From the IMG/VR virus record IMGVR_UViG_3300032313_000630, positions 1-27,327 of that record: a DNA stretch of 27,327 nt, one strand, 5' to 3'. The notes below the pieces were generated by a model. It did no database searches. It was not told where the DNA came from and saw only the letters and a program-made list of their open reading frames with translations. Below are positions 13,358-20,123 of the stretch, one piece after another. Numbering within the stretch: position 1 is the stretch's first letter; each line of letters starts with the position of its first letter. The stretch is from a virus. Position numbers and translations under genes: made by a program.

Positions 13358-13540
13358 TTATATTTTTTTGCGACCAGTTTTCTTTGGAGGCTTAGGCATT
13401 AAATTAGTTTCTCTACGTATGCCATGTTTATTTGTATCAATCTTGAGTCCTTGCCTAGGATGTTTCTTAGGTGTTTGTCTAGATGTTACTGCGCCTGCTG
13501 GTTCATTATTTGGTGCTGGTACTGGTGATCCGTCTGACAT
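13358..13540 (-). CDS. Pro/Lys-rich disordered protein, 60 aa
   Basis: The product is low-complexity: MSDGSPVPAPNNEPAG then Lys/Arg/Pro-rich stretches ending KPPKKTGRKKI. No fold is expected. The strong basic tail could bind nucleic acid. Its ATG overlaps the stop of the upstream micro-gene (TAATG), so it is the last of four coupled small genes running from 13966. Confidence 0.6.
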   Translation of the reverse strand: MSDGSPVPAPNNEPAGAVTSRQTPKKHPRQGLKIDTNKHGIRRETNLMPKPPKKTGRKKI

Positions 13541-13641
13541 TAGGCTATTACTTCTGCCTGTCCATCTGACACATCATTGATGTTCACTGGAGTTGCCCCA
13601 AGTGTGCTTCCTACTGTTTCGCATCCGCATTCATAGCACAT
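13540..13641 (-). CDS. Cys-rich micro-protein, 33 aa
   Basis: Starts MCYECGCETVGS: CxxCxC at residues 2-7 may hold a metal ion or form disulfides. The rest is a polar tail (VNINDVSDGQAEVIA). Both its start and its stop overlap neighbours in TAATG form, which is the main evidence that it is translated. Confidence 0.5.
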   Translation of the reverse strand: MCYECGCETVGSTLGATPVNINDVSDGQAEVIA

Positions 13642-13805
13642 TAGTTGCAGTTCTCGCAATCTTTAACAGCACAAGGATTTTCGCCTCTTGTGTCTCGTGT
13701 GCAATTTGTTACAAAAGAAACTGGTGCAACTACTGGCTTAACTGCTTCTGCAATTGCTGCCTCTACTGTTGGTGCCGATACTTCTTCTTTATCAAAAAGA
13801 CCCAT
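13641..13805 (-). CDS. Small protein with C-terminal Cys cluster, 54 aa
   Basis: Starts MGLFDKEEVSAPTVEAAIAEAV, then a Pro/Val hinge, and ends NPCAVKDCENCN with an earlier Cys (VTNC). The four Cys residues form a C-x9-C-x4-C-x2-C series that could bind zinc or an iron-sulfur cluster. Two bases separate it from the upstream gene, and it is coupled to the next by TAATG. Function is unknown. Confidence 0.55.
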   Translation of the reverse strand: MGLFDKEEVSAPTVEAAIAEAVKPVVAPVSFVTNCTRDTRGENPCAVKDCENCN

Positions 13806-13807
13806 TA

Positions 13808-13966
13808 TTACTTACCGTTGTTTCCTACTCCAGCGCCGTCTTGTGTAGACTTATCTGTTGAAGGGAATGCTGATCCTGTATTGTCTGAGTAGTGTGCATT
13901 AATATCGTTTGTTCCTGCTGGCTTTGCGGCTTCAAATCCTCCGCCGTTAATTCCGTTTGTTGTCAT
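13808..13966 (-). CDS. Polar Gly/Asn-rich protein, 52 aa
   Basis: Starts MTTNGINGGGFEAAKPAGTN and ends GAGVGNNGK. Low-complexity and probably disordered. TAGGAGAATAAA upstream gives a good ribosome-binding site. A TATAAT near 14022-14027 and an AAGCGG/CCGCTT inverted repeat (13994-14015) lie in its leader. It heads the four-gene micro-cluster before the catalase gene. Function is unknown; a minor virion protein is possible. Confidence 0.6.
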   Translation of the reverse strand: MTTNGINGGGFEAAKPAGTNDINAHYSDNTGSAFPSTDKSTQDGAGVGNNGK

Positions 13967-14040
13967 TTTATTCTCCTATAGGTTATTTATTTAAGCGGGA
14001 CTAGTATTCCGCTTATAAGTCTATTATAGCATTTAGTTGA

Positions 14041-15072
14041 TTAGGGCAGTTTTATAACCTGTGTGGCATAAGACAGCCCAGCCCCAAATCCTCCAATTAG
14101 CGCAATATCCCCACTTTTTGCCTGGCCGCTTATAATTAAAGCATCTAGGGCTAATGGAACGGATCCAGAAGACGTGTTGCCAGTATGCTCTATGTCATGA
14201 GATACAGTAACATTTTCTGGGATACCAAGTCTTCTTGTTAACGCTTGAGTAATCCTGTCATTTGCTTGATGGGGAATAAATACATCTATATCGTCAATTG
14301 TAATTCCAGTTTTTTCTAATACAGAAGACATAGCATCAGCAACAGTAGTTACTGCAAACATAAAAACCTTTTCGCCTTCCATCTTCATTGCTGGCCATTT
14401 AGGTATAGGGTTACCATTTTCATCTTTATCTAGCATTTGCGGCCTCATGTCTATCCATGAAGTATCGAGTATTAAAGCTCCTCTATTTTCAATATCCCCA
14501 CCTAAAATTGCTGGTCCAATTCCGTTTTCTTCGCTGCTACATTTTTGAACTATAACTGCGCCAGCGCCGTCTGCAAATATAAACTCAACATCTGGGCTAT
14601 TGTGATTGTTATTTACCTGCAGTGTCTCAGCACCAATCACAACAATGTTATCTGTAGTTCCATTTTTAATCAAACTAGATGCAATTTCTAAAGAATAACA
14701 GAATCCAGCACATGCTGAATTTAAATCCATAGCTGCTACATTCTTGCCACCTAAGATCAAAGCAATTTCACTTGCACCGCTTGGGGTTGCGTGGGGGTAT
14801 GTAGTTGTTGAAAATATAATCATTCCTATTTTTTCTATAGGAATATTTGCTTTTGACATAGCTTTTTTTGCTGCTTCGGAAGCCATGAAGGCAAGAGTTT
14901 CTCCGCCATCAACATCCGCAATCCCTCTAGACTTTATACCTGTTCTTTTTTGAATCCACTCATCTTCAAATCCCATTGCTTGGTATCTTGTATTGTCTAC
15001 ATTATTTTTAGGTCGATAAGATCCAGTAGAAACAATTCTTGCACCTACTTCAGAGCCTGTTTTAATTTTCAT
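14041..15072 (-). CDS. fabH: 3-oxoacyl-ACP synthase III (KAS III/FabH-like), 343 aa
   Basis: Thiolase-fold condensing enzyme. The catalytic triad is complete: Cys121 in LNSACAGF, His268 in IPHQAN and Asn299 in HTGNTSSGS. KRTGIKSR, FADGAGAV and IGGFGAGLS are further family marks. FabH starts fatty-acid synthesis by condensing acetyl-CoA with malonyl-ACP; related enzymes start polyketides or transfer acyl groups to hydroxyls. Length is normal and no residue is missing. No acyl-carrier protein or other FAS gene is seen nearby, so it must use host ACP or have an acyl-transfer role. Ribosome-binding site AAGAGA. Confidence 0.9.
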   Translation of the reverse strand: MKIKTGSEVGARIVSTGSYRPKNNVDNTRYQAMGFEDEWIQKRTGIKSRGIADVDGGETLAFMASEAAKKAMSKANIPIEKIGMIIFSTTTYPHATPSGASEIALILGGKNVAAMDLNSACAGFCYSLEIASSLIKNGTTDNIVVIGAETLQVNNNHNSPDVEFIFADGAGAVIVQKCSSEENGIGPAILGGDIENRGALILDTSWIDMRPQMLDKDENGNPIPKWPAMKMEGEKVFMFAVTTVADAMSSVLEKTGITIDDIDVFIPHQANDRITQALTRRLGIPENVTVSHDIEHTGNTSSGSVPLALDALIISGQAKSGDIALIGGFGAGLSYATQVIKLP

Positions 15073-15080
15073 TTTATCTC

Positions 15081-15200
15081 TTATACTTTATATTCTTTGT
15101 GCCAACACATGTCACAAATTTCTATATATTTAGTTCCTAAATTAACTATCTTTGATGATCTATTATAGCAATCTTTTAATTCGCAAGTTCTATTTGACAA
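15081..15200 (-). CDS. Small Cys-rich zinc protein, uncertain start, 39 aa
   Basis: The Cys pattern is TCELKDC then CDMCWH near the C-terminus, a likely zinc site. I chose a TTG at 15200, just past the stop of the upstream oxygenase and just before the Cys region. The same frame runs to an ATG at 15287 (68 aa), but that version would overlap the oxygenase gene by over 80 bases. Function is unknown; the start is uncertain. Confidence 0.5.
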   Translation of the reverse strand: MSNRTCELKDCYNRSSKIVNLGTKYIEICDMCWHKEYKV

Positions 15201-15204
15201 ATAT

Positions 15205-15915
15205 CTACCAAACCTTAAGTATTCTTTGATAGCACTTATGCATATATGGAGGGTATATTGAATCGGCATACTCTTTATATGCATCATAATATGGTTTTAC
15301 ATCTGAGTCGTGATCATCTGCAGAACCAATTTCCATGTTTTTGTTGTTAAATGTAACAAACATTAAATCTAAAAATTGCCCATCTTCAAACACTTGAGGT
15401 TTTCTCCAATGAATTTTTTTTGTTACGTCTAGTATAAGAATATCATTGTCTACCATGTTGTACTCACCATGTTCAGCAACAACCAAAGGCCACTGGACAT
15501 TTGAATTTACCTGAATATCAAAAAGAAATTGAACCCTTGAAGGTTTGTCGTAGTGAGGTATAAGCTGTACAAATCCGTATTGCTTATCATACCTTATGAA
15601 GGAAATTATTCCTAGTTCTAGGTCGGGATTTATTTTTTGGGCCTCTTCGTTTAGCTTTCTTATTATTCCATATGGTATATCTTTTTGTTTAAGGTTGATT
15701 CGTATTCTGCCTAAATTTCTGTCTAAATAAAAATCATTAAAGTCTTTTTTAAAAACACTAGAGTCAACTTTTTTTGGATCTACTTTGTCTTTTGTATCAA
15801 TTAAAAAATTAATCTTATCTACAAACGCTTTTAGTTCATCTTGATCAAAAAAATTATGTCTTAGTTCGACACCATTCAATTTACTTTTTCCCAAATCTTT
15901 CCCAGAGTCTTTCAT
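15205..15915 (-). CDS. 2-oxoglutarate/Fe(II) dioxygenase, IHWR subfamily, 236 aa
   Basis: Same subfamily as 11312-11920. QLIPHYDKPSR holds Fe ligands His121 and Asp123. FLFDIQVNSNVQWPLVV is the core strand pair. DVTKKIHWRKP holds His169 and Arg171. The SGT of its relatives is DVT here. The N-terminal 100 residues are longer and more charged. I chose ATG 15915; the in-frame TTG at 15939 has no better signal. It overlaps the DUF2061-like gene by 35 bases, so the two are coupled. Its substrate is unknown. Confidence 0.8.
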   Translation of the reverse strand: MKDSGKDLGKSKLNGVELRHNFFDQDELKAFVDKINFLIDTKDKVDPKKVDSSVFKKDFNDFYLDRNLGRIRINLKQKDIPYGIIRKLNEEAQKINPDLELGIISFIRYDKQYGFVQLIPHYDKPSRVQFLFDIQVNSNVQWPLVVAEHGEYNMVDNDILILDVTKKIHWRKPQVFEDGQFLDLMFVTFNNKNMEIGSADDHDSDVKPYYDAYKEYADSIYPPYMHKCYQRILKVW

Positions 15916-16075
15916 GAATATAATACCCCAGAGACTCAACGGCTATATAAAATATGGCCCCAAGGCTTGCATACTCCCATTCGCCAGTAAATAAATAAAT
16001 TATCCCAGCCAAAACAACCACATGGAATGTTTCCCAGCTAATTGTTTTAATTATACTTTTTTTTGGTGTGCTCAT
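15881..16075 (-). CDS. DUF2061-like two-helix membrane protein, 64 aa
   Basis: KSIIKTISWETFHVVVLAG then IYLFTGEWEYASLGAIFYI and a C-terminal YYIHERLWERFGKK reproduce the DUF2061 pattern: a short basic N-terminus, two membrane helices and a YxHERxW end. The family role is unknown. TAGAAT (16082-16087) ends six bases before the ATG, so a leaderless mRNA is predicted. The 3' end overlaps the oxygenase gene. Confidence 0.8.
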   Translation of the reverse strand: MSTPKKSIIKTISWETFHVVVLAGIIYLFTGEWEYASLGAIFYIAVESLGYYIHERLWERFGKK

Positions 16076-16100
16076 AAGTCTATTCTATCATTTAAATAAT

Positions 16101-16130
16101 AAAGGGGCAAGGCCTAAGCCCTGCCCCTTT
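16101..16130. terminator. Bidirectional Rho-independent terminator
   Basis: AAAGGGGCA pairs with TGCCCCTTT, and the inner AGGC with GCCC, around CTAA. On the - strand the stem is followed by TTTATTATTT. It lies 11 bases after the stop of the secreted protein gene and so ends the 17182 transcript. Confidence 0.85.
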
Positions 16131-16141
16131 AATTAAGGTAT

Positions 16142-17182
16142 TTACTTCTTTAATGCTACCTTTAGCTTAGGGAACTTCTTGTTCCACTTATTTGCAAGTG
16201 CATTGTATTCCGCCTTGTATGTAGCCTTAGCAAGATCTGCTGCTGCTTGTGCTGTTACTGTTGCTGCCTTTGCTGTTGCAGTTGCAGAATCTGCTGCTGC
16301 TTTATCGGCTGCACGTCCTGCCTTCTCTGCTGCTAGTGCTGCATTGGCTGTTGCAAGTGCTTGGTTTGCTGCTGCAAGTTCTGCATTCTTTGCTACAAGT
16401 TCTGCTGCAATATCACGTACTACAATTGTAGCACTTACAGAACCGACTGGTGCTGCTAAACCTGTTACGGCTGTTGCTACTGTTGCGTATGCAACTACTG
16501 TGATTGAACCAGTTGCAGGGACTGTTACTGTCTGCTCTTTTGTTCCAAGTGTTGCTACTGCTGTGTCAGTTGTCAGCGCTGTTGCCAATGCTGCTCCAGA
16601 GCTTGAAACCAAAGTATTAATTGTGGCTCCACCCTTTGCATTACCGAACACGTCAAATCCAGATACCTTGAGTACCTGTGATGTACCTGCTGCTGCTGAT
16701 GCAGGAGCGGTTAGTGTAATCGAGTTCAAAGCACCTGCGGTACCTTGTACATAATAAACTGTTGTAGTTCCAGCACGAGTAATCGATACTGATCCTACTG
16801 CTGTACTTTTAGTATATACATAAAAGTCTGCTGAGTTTCCAGTTCCTGTTGAAACTGAAAGTGTTGATGTTCCAGATGACGCTGTAACTACTGTAGTTCC
16901 AGTTAGAGCAGGAACAATTGTTGCATTAACTGCAACTGCTGTTACTACTGTGCCTGTGTCTACTGATGTTACTGCAATCTTCAATGCATCTGCTGCATCG
17001 ACACTGTTATCTGCTGGTACTGGCAGTGATACAGGAGTTGTTACTACTGTTCCACCTGTTGCTGCAGATCCCGCCACCGTTAGGGTGACAGTTCCAGCGT
17101 TAGCGTTAGCTGCTGGCGATACAAGCATTGTGCTAGTCAGGGCTGCAGCGATGATTAGCGATACTTTCTTGAATGACTTCAT
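16142..17182 (-). CDS. Secreted Thr/Ala/Val-rich surface protein, 346 aa
   Basis: A clear Sec signal peptide (MKSFKKVSLIIAAALTSTML, cleavage near VSPAANANA) precedes about 220 residues of Thr/Ser/Val/Ala-rich beta repeats resembling bacterial Ig-like domains. SITLTAPASAAAGTSQVLKV and VFGNAKGGATI look like a typical beta-sandwich. An Ala-rich coiled coil (AELVAKNAELAAANQALATA onwards) and a basic end (NKKFPKLKVALKK) follow. The overall style is that of host secreted proteins, not phage structural genes, and base composition is richer in G and C than its neighbours, so recent acquisition from a host is likely. It has the site AAGGAG and its own terminator. Confidence 0.75.
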   Translation of the reverse strand: MKSFKKVSLIIAAALTSTMLVSPAANANAGTVTLTVAGSAATGGTVVTTPVSLPVPADNSVDAADALKIAVTSVDTGTVVTAVAVNATIVPALTGTTVVTASSGTSTLSVSTGTGNSADFYVYTKSTAVGSVSITRAGTTTVYYVQGTAGALNSITLTAPASAAAGTSQVLKVSGFDVFGNAKGGATINTLVSSSGAALATALTTDTAVATLGTKEQTVTVPATGSITVVAYATVATAVTGLAAPVGSVSATIVVRDIAAELVAKNAELAAANQALATANAALAAEKAGRAADKAAADSATATAKAATVTAQAAADLAKATYKAEYNALANKWNKKFPKLKVALKK

Positions 17183-17232
17183 TCTATTTATTTCTCCTTC
17201 TGTTAATCTGTCTCTTGACGAGTACAGAAATT

Positions 17233-17269
17233 TGTGACATGTTCACACTATGTAAGACGTTTTTCTTAC
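17233..17269. promoter_or_regulatory. Two inverted repeats upstream of the secreted protein gene
   Basis: TGTGA-CATGT-TCACA (17233-17247) is an inverted repeat with a five-base centre; GTAAGA-CGTTTT-TCTTAC (17252-17269) is a perfect 6-bp one. Both lie 50-90 bases upstream of the ATG at 17182 in the 97-base gap after the 17280 gene. They are candidate operator sites; no clear -10 is seen. Confidence 0.35.
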
Positions 17270-17279
17270 CCAAATGTCG

Positions 17280-17480
17280 CTACATTAGCGCATTTATTTT
17301 TACATGGAACGAGCATGGATCTCCGCCTTCATCCCATTCCTGGCTTTCTTCTTCTGTTAAAGGTGGACCTTCATGAGTATCGCAAAATACATCTGACACC
17401 CACCCACGATCATATCCATTTTTCAGCCAGATTTCAAACTCTACATGATCAATGTAACCGTCATCAGGCTCTAAATCCAT
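17280..17480 (-). CDS. Conserved actinophage-type acidic protein, 66 aa
   Basis: The C-terminal segment FCDTHEGPPLTEEESQEW then EEGG-like DEGGDPC and FHVKI is a pattern seen in small proteins of actinobacterial phages: C-x-x-H, an acidic helix and GGDPC. The Cys and His residues could share a metal. The function is unknown. Its start overlaps the thioredoxin stop by ten bases, so it is coupled to that gene. Confidence 0.7.
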   Translation of the reverse strand: MDLEPDDGYIDHVEFEIWLKNGYDRGWVSDVFCDTHEGPPLTEEESQEWDEGGDPCSFHVKINALM

Positions 17481-17773
17481 TCTTTAATCTCCTCTAGTAT
17501 AACATGCTTTGGCCTTGCCCCGATTATTGACTTTACTGGAAACCCAGACTTAAATAGGATCATGTTCGGTATAGAGGTCACCTCGTACTCAACAGACTTA
17601 ATGTTATTTTGGTCAATATTTAACTTTCCTACTGTAAGTCCAATTTCAGATGATATCTCATCTAGGATTGGGGAGACGGTCTTGCATGGTCCGCACCATT
17701 CAGCCCAAAAATCAATTAGAATTAAATCGTTATCCTTTAAAGCTTGGTCAAAATTGCTATCGTTTATTTCCAT
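17471..17773 (-). CDS. trxA: Thioredoxin, 100 aa
   Basis: The product has the standard core: LIDFWAEWCGPCKTVSPIL with the redox pair Cys27 and Cys30, VGKLNIDQN, and the cis-Pro loop SIPNMILF. Length is typical. I chose the ATG at 17773 because the consensus promoter ends six bases before it; the frame extends to 17815 but without a signal. It reduces disulfides in the cytoplasm. In phages it may serve a ribonucleotide reductase, a polymerase or, here, reactivation of oxygenases (inference). Confidence 0.9.
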   Translation of the reverse strand: MEINDSNFDQALKDNDLILIDFWAEWCGPCKTVSPILDEISSEIGLTVGKLNIDQNNIKSVEYEVTSIPNMILFKSGFPVKSIIGARPKHVILEEIKEWI

Positions 17774-17779
17774 ATATGA

Positions 17780-17828
17780 ATTATATAAAATATCACCAGC
17801 CTTGTCAATAGCCAATATATTGTATAAT
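17780..17828. promoter_or_regulatory. Divergent leaderless promoters with a shared -35 (thioredoxin and oxygenase)
   Basis: - strand: TTGACA (17803-17808), 17 bases, TATAAT (17780-17785), six bases, ATG of thioredoxin: a perfect consensus. + strand: TTGTCA (17802-17807), 15 bases, TATAAT (17823-17828), six bases, ATG of the oxygenase. The sequence TTGTCAA is used as -35 on both strands, so the two genes should compete for polymerase. Confidence 0.8.
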
Positions 17829-17834
17829 AGGTAT

Positions 17835-18461
17835 ATGATAGATTACCAGCCATACAACGAGCTTAAAGCTAAACACAAAATTTCTAACGAAGACTTTAAC
17901 GTTTGCGTTGCGGACGACGTCCTAACAAAAGATCTAATAGACTACGTATACAACAACCTTAAAGAAGATAGCGTAACAATGCAAGACTGGGGTGGCAGAA
18001 AATCTTACTCCATGCCCTTAAATCCATTGCTTGCACGTAGGATCAATGAGGTTGCAAAGGCAACCACTGGGCTTGATATATACTTAAAAGAATTTTTCTT
18101 TTTAAGATATACCCTAGACTATGGCTATGAGCCTAAACTATTTCCTCACTGGGACAGCAGAGAGTCACAAAGAATAACTTTTGACATACAGCTTAATGCA
18201 GATGAAGAATGGGGCGTAGTTGTTGAAGGAGAAAACTACAGGCTTAAGTTTAATCAAGGTCTTTTATTCTCTGGAACACAACAGATTCACTGGAGAGAAA
18301 ATATTAAGCTTTCTCCAGGAACTGTAGTGGATATGCTTATATGTAACATGGCTTACACAAAAGACATTCCTTTAGACGAAGGACAAGCAGAAATACTTGA
18401 AGAGCGTAGCCTATTCCTTATGGAAGAAACTGGAATTGGAAACAAAGCTATAGAAGCTTAG
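17835..18461 (+). CDS. 2-oxoglutarate/Fe(II) dioxygenase, IHWR subfamily, 208 aa
   Basis: KLFPHWDSRES supplies Fe ligands His105 and Asp107; FDIQLNADEEWGVVVEGENY is the core; LLFSGTQQIHWREN supplies His152 and Arg154. It is closest in layout to the 11312 copy, sharing NQGLLFSGT. The frame extends upstream to 17562, but the ATG at 17835 has a TATAAT six bases ahead, as a leaderless start. It runs against the surrounding genes and its stop overlaps the convergent methylase stop by four bases. Its substrate is unknown. Confidence 0.85.
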   Translation: MIDYQPYNELKAKHKISNEDFNVCVADDVLTKDLIDYVYNNLKEDSVTMQDWGGRKSYSMPLNPLLARRINEVAKATTGLDIYLKEFFFLRYTLDYGYEPKLFPHWDSRESQRITFDIQLNADEEWGVVVEGENYRLKFNQGLLFSGTQQIHWRENIKLSPGTVVDMLICNMAYTKDIPLDEGQAEILEERSLFLMEETGIGNKAIEA

Positions 18462-19315
18462 TGGTAAATACCATGCTCTACTGGGTGATTACACCTATGT
18501 GTAAATCGATCAATTGGTGCATGCGGCTTTCCTAAATATTTTTGTCCTGGGAATAAATCTCTAATTGCATTACAAATATGATGATCGCATTCTTCAGTGT
18601 GTAGCATCTCACCAAGAACAATAGTAAGCAGCGTTCTATCGTTTATTTTTTTAATGTCTGGGTGGTTTTTAATGTTATTAGCCCAGTCAGTTATGATAAA
18701 TTCATTATCGGTAGTTAGGTTGCAGCACAGGGCAACAAGTTTATTTGCAACGTTTTCCCCATTAAATTCCCACCTAAAGTCTTTGTCTATCATATCTAAA
18801 ACCTTTGGAAAATCTTTACCCCAGATATAAACTGTAGTAGTGTGTGTTATGTCTTTTAGTGGTGGAAATTCAACTTCAACATTTTTAGGTTCAATTGTAG
18901 GGTGAATAAAAACTCTACCGTTTGAGGTACCGCTTGTAACTAAGGCTTGAATTCCAGCGTTAGCTCCTGGAAGAACTACATAGTCAAGCTTTTCACGAAT
19001 ACACTCCTGTATAAATTGAATTCCTGGGTCAGATACAGCAAGCTGTCCTTCTGATGAAACTATCAATACTGACTTGCCAGCTCTAATTAGGTCAATAACT
19101 TCATTTACTTGATCCCACTCTGCATGGCAAGAGTGAAAGCTTTTAAGCATTATCTTTTCAGTCTTAATGTCATACTTTTCTCTTAGTGTGTCAATATACG
19201 TAGTTGGAAAATCTACGTACATAACATCACAGGTTTTTAATGCATCTAGCATTCTTAGAGTTATATCATCCATATTGCCTAGTGGCATTGATCCTACTAT
19301 TAGCTTACCGTTCAT
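18458..19315 (-). CDS. RsmI-like tetrapyrrole-methylase family protein, 285 aa
   Basis: SAM-binding fold of the type seen in RsmI, which 2'-O-methylates C1402 of 16S rRNA. GKLIVGSMPLGNMDDITLRM (3-22) and VSSEGQLAVSDPG (86-98) with LPGANA (115-120) and VTSG match the order and spacing of RsmI motifs. The usual AEDTR is replaced by YVDFP and SDAGTP by SEGQLA, so the substrate may differ. The C-terminus is unusual, rich in His and Cys (HTEECDHHIC, HTHRCNHPVEHGIYH in effect), suggesting a metal site. AAGGAG precedes the ATG, which overlaps the stop of the 19312 oxygenase-like gene. It might modify rRNA or a small molecule. Confidence 0.7.
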   Translation of the reverse strand: MNGKLIVGSMPLGNMDDITLRMLDALKTCDVMYVDFPTTYIDTLREKYDIKTEKIMLKSFHSCHAEWDQVNEVIDLIRAGKSVLIVSSEGQLAVSDPGIQFIQECIREKLDYVVLPGANAGIQALVTSGTSNGRVFIHPTIEPKNVEVEFPPLKDITHTTTVYIWGKDFPKVLDMIDKDFRWEFNGENVANKLVALCCNLTTDNEFIITDWANNIKNHPDIKKINDRTLLTIVLGEMLHTEECDHHICNAIRDLFPGQKYLGKPHAPIDRFTHRCNHPVEHGIYH

Positions 19316-19917
19316 TTTAACTCCTTTAAGTTATATTTATTAACATCATTTGGTACCATCTTATCACGCATTTGTTTTCTAACATGCTCTGGAAGAGCAA
19401 AAAATTCTCTTGCCTTTATAAGAGCTTCATGCCCTTCTGGAGCAAGATTAACAAATATAACTATAAGATAATCTTTATTATCATTTGAAGGATATTTAGG
19501 TCTTGAGTGGTAGTCTTCGTCACCCTTTAAAAACATTCCAACATTTGGTGTGCTCGGAAAATATTCTCCCTCTACCTCCAGGGGCCAATCAATTGTAGCT
19601 TCTATTACTATATCCATGGTATGGGTAGCATAAAAATTATCCTTGTGTCTTCCTAAAGACGGGATACACCCATCTTTAATCTGATACTTAGCGCATTGTG
19701 TATAAACAATATCTAAATTATCTATTCCAAAATTTTCTCTTGCTTTTTGTAAAATCAAAGACCTCATTGGTTCTTCAAAATGCACTCCCTGATAATACCT
19801 GCCATAAGCTTTAGCATATCTAAAATCTTCAAAGGAATCTATTTGAGAGAGTATAAATGACTTTAAATCATTAAATTCTTTCTCTTCAAATAGATTCTCT
19901 TTAAAAAACGATTTCAT
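19312..19917 (-). CDS. Divergent 2-oxoglutarate/Fe(II) oxygenase-like protein, 201 aa
   Basis: SLGRHKDNFYATHTMDIVIE gives Fe ligands His91 and Asp93. IDWPLEVEGEYF is the core turn seen in the IHWR group. GDEDYHSRPKYP gives His137 and Arg139, so HxD...H-x-R is kept although IHWR has become YHSR. The C-terminal 40 residues are helical and basic. ATG overlaps the stop of the upstream 19914 gene and its stop overlaps the methylase start, so oxygenase and methylase are probably made together. Its substrate is unknown. Confidence 0.7.
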   Translation of the reverse strand: MKSFFKENLFEEKEFNDLKSFILSQIDSFEDFRYAKAYGRYYQGVHFEEPMRSLILQKARENFGIDNLDIVYTQCAKYQIKDGCIPSLGRHKDNFYATHTMDIVIEATIDWPLEVEGEYFPSTPNVGMFLKGDEDYHSRPKYPSNDNKDYLIVIFVNLAPEGHEALIKAREFFALPEHVRKQMRDKMVPNDVNKYNLKELK

Positions 19918-20123
19918 TCTTTATCTTTTAGTTCTTCCGCTGCTGCATTAAATCTATTCATAAATTCTTGTATCACAAATAGAGTAGTTTCATGTGCATT
20001 CTTGGACATTGCGCTAAATGCTTGCTGATTCTTTTCGTCATCGGGCATTGCTGAGACCCATTTTTTATATAGGCCCTCAGCAACCTCGCCAATGATTTCA
20101 TCCATTACTGTAAGATCAGCCAT
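19914..20123 (-). CDS. Acidic helical hypothetical protein, 69 aa
   Basis: MADLTVMDEIIGEVAEGLYK starts an all-helical, acidic protein with no Cys. No motif is recognised. It overlaps the protease gene upstream by eight bases and the oxygenase-like gene downstream by four. It may be an adaptor or inhibitor for a neighbour, but nothing in the sequence shows that. Confidence 0.65.
   Translation of the reverse strand: MADLTVMDEIIGEVAEGLYKKWVSAMPDDEKNQQAFSAMSKNAHETTLFVIQEFMNRFNAAAEELKDKE

Noticed and set aside
16179-16754. Long + strand frame opposite the secreted Ala/Thr-rich gene (191 codons)
   Set aside because: It is the mirror of a repetitive GCT/GCA/ACT-rich gene with a clear signal peptide, ribosome-binding site and terminator on the - strand; the + frame has no such signals.
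17562-17834. N-terminal extension of the 17835 oxygenase
   Set aside because: The extension runs antisense through the thioredoxin gene, lacks homology, and the ATG at 17835 has a TATAAT six bases upstream.
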